Shown: one piece after another, positions 52,146 to 58,345 of the stretch
Layout: each line of letters opens with the position of its first letter
How positions within the stretch are numbered: position 1 is the stretch's first letter
Source: Nitrospirota bacterium
GTDB lineage: Bacteria > Nitrospirota > Thermodesulfovibrionia > Thermodesulfovibrionales > Dissulfurispiraceae
Length of the DNA stretch: 58,345 nt
Assembly: GCA_023476565.1 (NCBI GenBank)
Contig: JAMCVZ010000012.1
Span: 1 to 58,345 of the forward strand
Direction of reading: 5' to 3'
The notes under the pieces: model-generated
Databases searched by the model: none
Told to the model about the DNA's origin: nothing
Seen by the model: the letters and a program-made list of their open reading frames with translations, nothing else
Program-made: the position numbers and the translations under genes

Positions 52146-53546
52146 ATGACAAAAAAGATATTGGTCATAGATGACGACGAGAGCGTAATCTGGGTTATCA
52201 GGAAGGCGCTTGAGCCCCTCGGCTACGAAATAGAGGCGAAAACGAGTATCAGGGCGGGCATCAAGCTCGTCGACAAATACAAGCTGATACTCCTCGATCT
52301 TATGCTCCCGGACGGAAACGGGATAGATGCGCTGAAGGAGATAAAGGTCTTCAGTCCCGATGCCCTGGTCTTTATTGTAACGGCGCACGGGAGAATGGAG
52401 AGCGCCATAGATGCGATGAGGGAGGGGGCATACGATTATCTCGAAAAACCCTTTGATATAGAGGAGCTGAAGATAGTTGTGGAAAAGGCCTTCAGGGACA
52501 TAGCCATGCGGGAGGAACTCCTCACCTTGAGACAGGGCAAAGAGGAGATGCCTTTCCAGAGGACCGGGCATATAGTCGGGAAATCCCGCAGCATCCTCAA
52601 GGTATTCAAGGAAATAGGGAGGGTCGCGCCCAAAGATGTGACCGTCCTTGTCTCAGGCGAGAGCGGCACAGGCAAAGAGCTTGTCGCACGGGCAATCCAT
52701 AACAACAGCAGAAGAAAGTTCGGCCAGTTTATAGCCATAAACGCGGCCTCCATCCCGAAAGAGCTCCTGGAGGCTGATCTCTTCGGGTGGGAAAAGGGGG
52801 CCTTTACCGGCGCGGTGGAAAAGACCGCGGGGAAAATCCAGGCCGCTGACGGCGGTACGCTTTTCCTTGATGAGATATCCGAGCTCGGTATTGACCTGCA
52901 GGCAAAATTGTTGCGCTTTCTGCAGGAGCGGGAATACAGCCCCCTCGGAAGCAGCAAGATCATCAAGGCGGATGTAAGGATAATAGGCGCTACGAACAGG
53001 GACCTCAGAGCTTGCGTGAAGGATGGGCTTTTCAGGGAGGATTTGTATTACAGGTTCAATGTTATCGATATAAAGCTCCCCCCGTTGAGAGAGAGGAAGG
53101 AGGATATAATTCCGCTCAGCCGGTATTTCCTCAAAGAATCCATCAGGGCGTTTGAGTTGCCTCAAAAAGATTTCTCAAAAGACGCGGAAAGGGCCATGAC
53201 TGCATATGACTGGCCGGGGAATGTCAGGGAACTCGAAAACACGATCAAGAGGGCATCGATCCTCTCAAAGGGCAGTCTGATTGAAAGAAGGGACCTCTTT
53301 GCCAATGACTACGACTCCTGCTCAATAAAGGAGTTTCTGGAGAGCAAACTGAACGGCTTTCTGGGAAAGATGACGAAGATCGAAAACTCGAATCTGTATG
53401 AGACCGTAATCTCGGAGGCCGAAAAGGCGCTCTTCAATATAGTGCTGAAAGAGACGAACGGCAACCAGGTAAAGGCGGCGAAGATACTTGGGATCAACAG
53501 GAATACCCTCTGCAAGAAGATAAAGGGATACAAGATAGTCGTGTAA
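52146..53546 (+). CDS. NtrC-like sigma-54 response regulator
   Basis: A 466-residue regulator: receiver with Asp51 (LILLDLMLPDGNG), AAA+ domain with GESGTGKE and the GAFTGA contact loop (WEKGAFTGAVEK), and a Fis-type HTH (NQVKAAKILGINRNTLCKKIKGYK). The pairing with an NtrB-like soluble kinase suggests nitrogen control, though targets cannot be seen. GGGGAATG precedes the start. The next gene downstream is the decayed insertion element. Confidence 0.92.
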   Translation: MTKKILVIDDDESVIWVIRKALEPLGYEIEAKTSIRAGIKLVDKYKLILLDLMLPDGNGIDALKEIKVFSPDALVFIVTAHGRMESAIDAMREGAYDYLEKPFDIEELKIVVEKAFRDIAMREELLTLRQGKEEMPFQRTGHIVGKSRSILKVFKEIGRVAPKDVTVLVSGESGTGKELVARAIHNNSRRKFGQFIAINAASIPKELLEADLFGWEKGAFTGAVEKTAGKIQAADGGTLFLDEISELGIDLQAKLLRFLQEREYSPLGSSKIIKADVRIIGATNRDLRACVKDGLFREDLYYRFNVIDIKLPPLRERKEDIIPLSRYFLKESIRAFELPQKDFSKDAERAMTAYDWPGNVRELENTIKRASILSKGSLIERRDLFANDYDSCSIKEFLESKLNGFLGKMTKIENSNLYETVISEAEKALFNIVLKETNGNQVKAAKILGINRNTLCKKIKGYKIVV

Positions 53547-53562
53547 GTCTCCAGTGAGGAGT

Positions 53563-54268
53563 GATGTCAACAGGCTGTTGCCCAAATCCCGATAAAATAT
53601 GGCAAGAGAATTGCTAACAAAAGAGATAAGAACTTTTGTTGGGAGGCAGTACTATATGATGGGATACCATGTTGTGCCGCAGGGAAAATTATTTTACATG
53701 GGGATAGACCTTGATAAGAAGGTGCGCCGGAATCATCCACTCAGAAAGATAATCGAGATAGTGGATTTTGACTTCATCTATCAGGAGGTAAAGAAAAGTT
53801 ATGGGGGCAATGGAAATGTTTCAGTCCCATCGGCCGTAATACTGAAACTGATCTTATTGTTGGTATTTTACGTTTGTCAGATCAGAGAGGGAGCTAATGG
53901 AAACCTTGCCTGAGAGATTGGACTGGCTATGGTTTTTAGGATATGACCTGGATTCTGATATGCCCAATCACAGTGTGTTATCGAAGGCACGCAAGAGGTG
54001 GGACAAGAACAAAAGCGCAGGGACAGTCAATCAGCGTTACATATCTACAACCGATCCGGCAAGCTGCAATAGTGCGGTATAGCGGAAGCAAGGCAAAGCT
54101 CTCCTATAAAACACACAGGGCAGTTGATCCAGCATATGAAGCAATAACTGAAAGCGGAAGTAACCTCTGGCGACATATAATGATGCATACAGGAATATCA
54201 TTTTCAGGGTGGACGGTAGATCAGAACAAATCCTGAGAAAATGCTTTGGGCAACAGCCTGTTGACATC
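53563..54268 (+). mobile_element. Decayed IS1182-like insertion sequence
   Basis: Perfect 24-bp terminal inverted repeats bound the element (53563-53586 and 54245-54268), each containing the internal palindrome CAACAG-G-CTGTTG. The interior is about 0.7 kb, well below the usual 1.5-1.8 kb of IS1182 family members, and its transposase is broken. It may survive as a non-autonomous derivative mobilised by a related transposase. No target duplication was clear next to the ends. Confidence 0.85.
53599..54236 (+). pseudogene. IS1182-type transposase fragments
   Basis: The frame starts MARELLTKEIRTFVGRQYYMMGYHVVPQG and is open to 53913. It continues in other frames as RLDWLWFLGYDLDSDMPNHSVLSKARKRWG and then DPASIVRYSGSKAKLSYKTHRAVDPAYE. 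Together these match the N-terminal and DDE-proximal parts of IS1182 transposases (the ISTTDPDA...KL.Y..HRAVD pattern). At least two frameshifts and an internal deletion remove much of the catalytic core. Confidence 0.85.
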
Positions 54269-54319
54269 CGACCCCAGTATTTCGGGAGTAATATAAGGGC
54301 TGCTCATGAACTGAATTTG

Positions 54320-54373
54320 GTGCCGGTGGAGAGATTTGAACTCTCACGCCCTTGCGGACAACGGATTTTGAGT
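54320..54373 (-). repeat. attL-like 54-bp partial copy of tRNA-Leu
   Basis: A 54-bp direct repeat of 57916-57969, corresponding to the tRNA-Leu 3' half from the anticodon loop through the acceptor end. Past the anticodon loop the sequence diverges, so this is not a functional tRNA. It is the duplicated attachment core left by an integration at the tRNA. Confidence 0.9.
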
Positions 54374-54592
54374 TTCAGATGCGTCCAGTATTTTCAAGGC
54401 TTACCGTCTTTGCTGTGGTCACGGCTGGCTTGTTTACGCCGTTTGTTGTAGTCACCGAGCATATCGTTGTTTATCTTCAGTTTCCATAGTTGTCATAGTC
54501 TGCTTCAGAAATATAACTGCTTTGGCATATAACTAATAATATGTTATCTATAAGAATATATTATAAATAAATTACTATTGACATATACCTCT

Positions 54593-54601
54593 TGGTATAA
54601 T
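54593..54601 (+). promoter_or_regulatory. Extended -10 promoter, TGGTATAAT
   Basis: TG-G-TATAAT is a perfect extended -10, with TTGACA at 54578-54583 also available at 17-base spacing to a TATTAT at 54601-54606. Either way transcription would start at about 54608-54613, at or within a few bases of the zinc-ribbon ATG. There is no ribosome-binding site, so the mRNA is predicted to be leaderless or almost so. Confidence 0.6.
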
Positions 54602-54612
54602 ATTATTCATTT

Positions 54613-54777
54613 ATGCCGACAGTAACACTACATGGATTTCAGTGCTTGAGATGTAATCATCAGTGGTTTCCGAGGAAAAAGGAGGCTGCACGGGTATGCC
54701 CTAAATGTAAGAGCCCTTACTGGGATACACCGAGGAGAAAATCAGTTCAGAAAGCACAGAGGCACAATAAGGCATAA
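54613..54777 (+). CDS. Short zinc-ribbon protein
   Basis: A 54-residue protein with two CxxC pairs: CLRCNHQWFPRKKEAARVCPKCKSPYWDTPRR. The pattern is that of the small 'WxPR...CPxCxSPYW' zinc ribbons often found beside toxin or restriction genes, so it is probably a DNA-binding regulator or antitoxin. Its ATG lies at the predicted transcription start, with no Shine-Dalgarno. The methylase gene follows 5 bases after the stop, so it is the first gene of a three-gene operon. Confidence 0.8.
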   Translation: MPTVTLHGFQCLRCNHQWFPRKKEAARVCPKCKSPYWDTPRRKSVQKAQRHNKA

Positions 54778-54782
54778 GGAAG

Positions 54783-57293
54783 ATGAGGGACAATCTAACT
54801 TTCGGCAAGATTGACGATGCGTTCGTAAAAATAGGCTACAGGCGTAGCCTGATCAAGAGGGGCTATCAATATGCTGACCTCTTTTCATCGGGGGTGCCTA
54901 TACGCACTGTGGGAAGAGCTATTTTCGGGCAGGAACCCCTCGATTATCGTTCTGCCTGTTTTGGCATTCAAGCAGATGAAACCAACCGGCCATCTTCTTC
55001 AGTTATTAATGAACTGAGAGCGCTGGGTGCTCCTCAGATATTTATTTTGAGCAATGGCGTCACTGAGCGATGGGCTATTACTGAGCGGGAGCCGGTTCTC
55101 CAAGCAAAATATAAGACAGTCAACTTACCAAATATCATCTCCCAGAATGCTAATGAATGGAATCCTAAAGCCATAATCAGAGCAAAGGCTGGCTTTGTTA
55201 AACCGTCGCATCAGCAGATGGACTTTGTGGATATTGGGCTGCTTCCGGCACTGGAGAATCAAGCCGCAGAAAAGATTGATTATTTGCTAAGGGCGATACT
55301 CCATCATACTGAAGAAGAAATTAAGAAGCATAACCTGGCATTTCAGCCCGCGGCAGTATTCAGAGTCGTTTTTCGTTTGTTAGCAGCCAAATTACTTAAA
55401 GATCGGGATGTATTGAATTCCTCAAGTATCGATTTCTCTGCTCCTCAGACTGCATTGCAGGCTGTAACTAATTATTATGGCTCGTCCTTACCGTTTGTCA
55501 CTTCAGGACTTCCTTCAGCGATATTAAAAGCCATTGCGCAGGAAATAGGTAACAGCTTTTCTTTGCGCAATATATCCGTAGATACTCTTACATATATTTA
55601 CGAAAATACATTTGTCTCACCAGAAAGTCGGCAAAAGCTTGGCATTCATAGCACACCATCATATGTGGCGGATTATGTAATGTCACAAATTCCAATAGAA
55701 GATTTACCACGATCGCAGTGGAACACTACCGATCCAATGGCCGGACACGGTATTTTCCTCATAGCAGCTATGAGAAGGATGAGAGATTTTCTGCCGCAAG
55801 ACTGGAGCGGCCAACAGCGACATAAATTTTTCGTTTCTCATCTTCATGGGATAGAAATCGATGCCTTTTCGGTCGAGGTCGCGCGTATGTGTCTAATGCT
55901 TGCCGATTTTCCGGAGCCAAACGGATGGGATTTAGTTAATGCCGATGTATTTGCCAGCAAGACGCTTGAAAATGCAGTAGCAAACACCATGATTCTTGTG
56001 GGCAATCCTCCATTTGAGAATATAGAAGGCAGAAGCCCAGACACACCCAAGCCCGCTGAGCTTTTGAGACGGGCGCTACCGGTCCTGCCTGCTCAATCCT
56101 TAATTGGACTGGTCTTACCAAGGTCTTTTGTTGACGGCACTGATTACAAAAAAGAGCGTGAAACGATCCTGAAAGATTTTGAGATAATTTCTCTTACGGC
56201 ACTACCTGACCGCATTTTCCTGCATTCCGATATGGAAACAGCAATTATTGTTGGTCGCAAACACGAGCGCAGTCGCAATCACAAAGTGGCGTATCGCGAA
56301 GTTAAAGATCGGGATCGCAGGAGTTTCCGCTTCAGGCATCAAGTCACATGGGAAGACAAAGTGCAGCAGGACTACTTTAAGGACAAAATGCATGGGCGGC
56401 TTATAGTTCCTTTGCTTCGTGAAATCTGGGAGCGACTTGAAAGCTATGCAAAGCTGGGAGACATGACTAATATCAATATTGGTGTTCAATATAAGCCTAA
56501 CCTAGAGAAAGAAGATTTCAATAGAATAATTCGATCTCAACCATTGTCGGGAGCTAAACCTGGTATTTACAATGTTTCCAATGGGTTCAATCAATTTGCA
56601 GCGGAAGATGTTGTCTACATGGCTACTGAGAAGAAATATCGGAGATTTGAAAATTCAAATGCATGGGATTTGCCGTGGGAAAAGCCAAAGGTAATTGTTC
56701 CTGCTTCACGTATATCACGATGTCCATGGCGGTACGCAGCTGCAATTGACAAGATAGGTTTGATAATAAGTCGAAGGTTTTATGGTATTTGGCCCAAAGT
56801 GGATTTGCTTGACGTAGAAATACTCGCGGCTTTTTTGAACTCTCCTCTTGCTCAAGTTTTTACTTATGCGCATAGCTTTCAAAAAGATATTCCCAAACGA
56901 GTATATGCAGCCATTCCAATCCCTGAAATATCCTCTGACGCAAGACAAGCTATTTCTTCTCTTGTCCATAATTATCTAGATTCCTTGCATAAAGACGAGT
57001 TCAAGGCTAAAGACATTTTACTTCAGATAGATGCTGAAGTATTAAGTCTCTATAACCTCTCCCCTCGTTTAGAAAAACAGCTTTTGGATATTTTTTGGGG
57101 ATATCAGCGTCGTGTCCCTTTTGATTTCATTGAATACATCCCACGTGAAATTGATTCTTGGATTCCGTTGCATCTTTATATATCTGAACAGTTCAGAGAT
57201 GCGACACCCAAAAAGATTTTGGAGCGTTTGCCTGTGATTCATGACAGGGCATTTCTTGATTACATAAAACGCATCGGGATGGACGAAGAATGA
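54783..57293 (+). CDS. N6-adenine DNA methylase-like protein (type IIG-like layout)
   Basis: An 836-residue protein. Near residues 317-325 it carries SAM motif I (TDPMAGHGIFLIAAM), and near 408-411 the catalytic NPPF motif (VGNPPFENI), so it is an amino-DNA methyltransferase. The C-terminal part (DLLDVEILAAFLNSPLAQVFTYAHSFQKDIPKRVYAAIPIPE) resembles target-recognition domains of type IIG/TaqI-like methylases. The 300-residue N-terminal part is conserved-looking, but no PD-(D/E)xK motif was spotted; its RTVGRAIFGQEPLDYRS and QIFILSNGVTERW segments deserve a structural check. Its stop overlaps the PIN ATG. Either an orphan methylase or a restriction enzyme with an unusual nuclease. Confidence 0.75.
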   Translation: MRDNLTFGKIDDAFVKIGYRRSLIKRGYQYADLFSSGVPIRTVGRAIFGQEPLDYRSACFGIQADETNRPSSSVINELRALGAPQIFILSNGVTERWAITEREPVLQAKYKTVNLPNIISQNANEWNPKAIIRAKAGFVKPSHQQMDFVDIGLLPALENQAAEKIDYLLRAILHHTEEEIKKHNLAFQPAAVFRVVFRLLAAKLLKDRDVLNSSSIDFSAPQTALQAVTNYYGSSLPFVTSGLPSAILKAIAQEIGNSFSLRNISVDTLTYIYENTFVSPESRQKLGIHSTPSYVADYVMSQIPIEDLPRSQWNTTDPMAGHGIFLIAAMRRMRDFLPQDWSGQQRHKFFVSHLHGIEIDAFSVEVARMCLMLADFPEPNGWDLVNADVFASKTLENAVANTMILVGNPPFENIEGRSPDTPKPAELLRRALPVLPAQSLIGLVLPRSFVDGTDYKKERETILKDFEIISLTALPDRIFLHSDMETAIIVGRKHERSRNHKVAYREVKDRDRRSFRFRHQVTWEDKVQQDYFKDKMHGRLIVPLLREIWERLESYAKLGDMTNINIGVQYKPNLEKEDFNRIIRSQPLSGAKPGIYNVSNGFNQFAAEDVVYMATEKKYRRFENSNAWDLPWEKPKVIVPASRISRCPWRYAAAIDKIGLIISRRFYGIWPKVDLLDVEILAAFLNSPLAQVFTYAHSFQKDIPKRVYAAIPIPEISSDARQAISSLVHNYLDSLHKDEFKAKDILLQIDAEVLSLYNLSPRLEKQLLDIFWGYQRRVPFDFIEYIPREIDSWIPLHLYISEQFRDATPKKILERLPVIHDRAFLDYIKRIGMDEE

Positions 57294-57808
57294 AGTACCG
57301 TTATTATCTTCTTGATACGAATATTCTTGGCCCTCTTGCTGAGTTTAAAGCCGCGATCAAGACTGATGAAAGTGCCAAAATAGAGAAACATATGAATGCC
57401 TTACCGGAAAATACAAGAATATTTTTGTGTCCTATATCTGTTGGTGAAGTTGAAAGTGGTGTTCGTATTGATTATAAAAATTCCGATAAAACAAAACTTG
57501 CTCAGGAAATATTATCTGCATTTACTTGTTTGCCGATTGATGCAAATTTGGCACGTGAGTACTATGCAAAACTGCGGGCAAGACTTTTTAATAAATATGC
57601 TCCAAAAGATTCTGATAACAGAAAGAAGAGAAGAATGGAAGAATGGAGAGAGCCAACAACATCAAAGGACTTAAAGATTCAGGAAAACGATCTTTGGCTT
57701 GCAGCTGTCGCAATGGCTCACAATCTTATTTTGGTTACTCGCGACAACATGGATGCGATAAGGGAAGTGGCCGGGTCTGCCATTGCTTTTGAGAATTGGT
57801 TAGAGTAA
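57290..57808 (+). CDS. PIN-domain ribonuclease (VapC-like)
   Basis: A 172-residue PIN domain: acidic residues Asp9 (LLDTN), Glu53 (SVGEVESG), Asp134 (QENDLWLAAVAMAHN) and Asp152 (TRDNMD) form the expected metal site. It is somewhat longer than standard VapC because of a charged loop (KYAPKDSDNRKKRRMEEWREPTTSK). ATGA overlap with the upstream methylase shows translational coupling. No VapB is adjacent; the small zinc-ribbon protein two genes upstream is the best candidate regulator. This is an inferred arrangement. Confidence 0.9.
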   Translation: MKYRYYLLDTNILGPLAEFKAAIKTDESAKIEKHMNALPENTRIFLCPISVGEVESGVRIDYKNSDKTKLAQEILSAFTCLPIDANLAREYYAKLRARLFNKYAPKDSDNRKKRRMEEWREPTTSKDLKIQENDLWLAAVAMAHNLILVTRDNMDAIREVAGSAIAFENWLE

Positions 57809-57915
57809 ATGAGGCTCAATTAATTTTTACGACGTAGTCAAAAATTGGTTAAATGTAGTCACCGAGTGAAAAAATTAAAGGGCTTGCCGGTTTCCATAAC
57901 TAATTGAAAAATAAA

Positions 57916-57969
57916 GTGCCGGTGGAGAGATTTGAACTCTCACGCCCTTGCGGACAACGGATTTTGAGT
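57916..57969 (-). repeat. attR-like 54-bp core inside tRNA-Leu
   Basis: The second copy of the 54-bp direct repeat, forming the 3' half of the intact tRNA-Leu(CAA). Together with 54320-54373 it bounds a 3.6-kb island. The crossover region includes the anticodon loop, a usual target for tyrosine recombinases. Confidence 0.9.
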
Positions 57970-57999
57970 CCGTCGCGTCTGCCATTCCACCACACCGGC
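57917..57999 (-). tRNA. tRNA-Leu(CAA)
   Basis: The acceptor stem GCCGGTG pairs with CACCGGC. The anticodon loop CTCAAAA gives anticodon CAA (codon TTG), with a long variable arm (about 14 bases: TGTCCGCAAGGGCG) that marks a class II leucine tRNA. The T arm GAGAG-TTCAAAT-CTCTC is intact. The CCA end is not encoded. It serves as the attachment site of the island. Confidence 0.96.
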
Positions 58000-58054
58000 A
58001 TGTTCAGGCTTAAATGCTTCTAGTCGAAAGAGATTATTCGACATGCTAATTTTT

Positions 58055-58060
58055 AGTATA
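58055..58060 (-). promoter_or_regulatory. -10 element of the tRNA-Leu promoter
   Basis: On the minus strand TGCTATACT gives an extended -10 box (TATACT here), about 55 bases upstream of the mature tRNA 5' end. The -35 region (TTTTTA) is weak. Confidence 0.4.
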
Positions 58061-58142
58061 GCACAAAAATTATCCGCTAAAAAATCTCCTGCGCAAAGCT
58101 TTGAACGGGCTATCGTGGGGATAGAGACCGCAGCGGATAAGG

Positions 58143-58345
58143 CTATTGTGACGAGGGCTCTATATGTACCACCACATCCACGACTTCGGGCATTTTATCC
58201 TTGATCTCCCTCTCAACGGTGTCCGCAATCTTGTGGGCATCCTCGACCGACAGGAACGGGTTTACCAGTATGTGGAGATCGACGAATACCGAGCCTTTTG
58301 TCCCTCGTGTCCTGATCTCATGACATTCCGCTACCCCATCGATCC
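58143..58345 (-). CDS. Cation diffusion facilitator, C-terminal part
   Basis: The partial gene enters from the right edge and stops at 58143. The 67 visible residues match the cytoplasmic dimerisation domain of CDF zinc/iron efflux transporters: IDGVAECHEIRTRGTKGSVFVDLHILVNPFLSVEDAHKIADTVEREIKDKMPEVVDVVVHIEPSS. The start and the membrane domain are outside the window. Confidence 0.85.
   Translation of the reverse strand, partial: IDGVAECHEIRTRGTKGSVFVDLHILVNPFLSVEDAHKIADTVEREIKDKMPEVVDVVVHIEPSSQ

Larger units (their letters stand above)
54269..54612. other. Gap between the IS and the zinc-ribbon gene
   Basis: This stretch holds attL (54320-54373) and the promoter (54593-54601). Between them, the minus strand encodes a short frame reading ...LWKLKINNDMLGDYNKRRKQASRDHSKDGKP* ending near 54407. 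It is possibly the end of a lost gene such as an integrase, but this is not provable. TGTAGTCACCGAG (54447-54459) recurs at 57854-57866 near the other end of the island. Confidence 0.35.

Noticed and set aside
54320-54376. A second tRNA-Leu gene on the minus strand
   Set aside because: Only the 3' half up to the anticodon loop is present. Past 54373 the sequence does not form the anticodon stem, D arm or acceptor 5' strand, so it is an attachment remnant.

Overview
The window looks like a chromosomal segment of a free-living Gram-negative, mid-GC (about 50% by eye) bacterium. The best guess is Nitrospirota (Thermodesulfovibrionia-like) or a neighbouring deep lineage. The reasons are three sigma-54 activators with partner kinases (ZraSR-like, NtrYX-like, NtrBC-like), the DUF4390-ntrY-ntrX-der cluster, an archaeal/thermophile-type class I fumarase alpha chain, a fold-III ornithine decarboxylase next to speE, and an adenosine-specific kinase-like DUF355 protein. 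This placement is inference; no rRNA is present.

Layout. Positions 1-7400 hold a protein quality-control block. A group II intron maturase fragment abuts the 3' end of tmRNA (ssrA), followed by smpB. A complete N-degron operon (clpS-clpA-aat) comes next, then FmdB and Hfq genes that lie in a perfect 837-bp tandem duplication. A Nudix hydrolase, a SurA-N-like chaperone and the GMP branch (guaB, guaA) follow. Positions 11400-16460 are an AT-rich accessory island: a NurA nuclease, a HerA translocase and a DUF4338 (DruA-like) protein in one tight operon, followed by an MNT/HEPN toxin-antitoxin pair. This cassette is the strongest candidate for an under-described defence system. Positions 16460-22510 carry isoprenoid genes (ispA, dxs, tlyA) and polyamine genes (ODC, speE). 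Positions 22570-27440 are the CIRCE-controlled hrcA-grpE-dnaK-dnaJ operon.

Positions 27590-37720 are mixed: a DUF4160/DUF2442 pair, rsmE, and a ZraS/ZraR-like two-component system with a textbook sigma-54 promoter in front of a ZraP-like periplasmic protein. A damaged type IV pilus-like locus, a methyltransferase remnant, an orphan fumarase alpha subunit and an epimerase follow. Positions 37770-53550 are mostly regulatory and housekeeping: a large PAS/GAF/GGDEF protein, UspA, Der, NtrX, NtrY, DUF4390, an adenosine-specific kinase-like protein, hisI, a HIT protein, a ferredoxin, proA, nadD and NtrB/NtrC.

Positions 53560-58000 are mobile. A decayed IS1182-like element has perfect 24-bp terminal inverted repeats. 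Next is a 3.6-kb island bounded by a 54-bp direct repeat of the 3' part of tRNA-Leu(CAA). It has no recognisable integrase and carries a compact operon of zinc-ribbon protein, N6-adenine methylase-like protein and PIN-domain nuclease. The window ends in the C-terminus of a cation diffusion facilitator. Intergenic palindromic repeats (GGGACTGTCCC-bounded and REP-like) recur through the window, and similar sequences appear to have been absorbed in frame into coding genes such as dxs.
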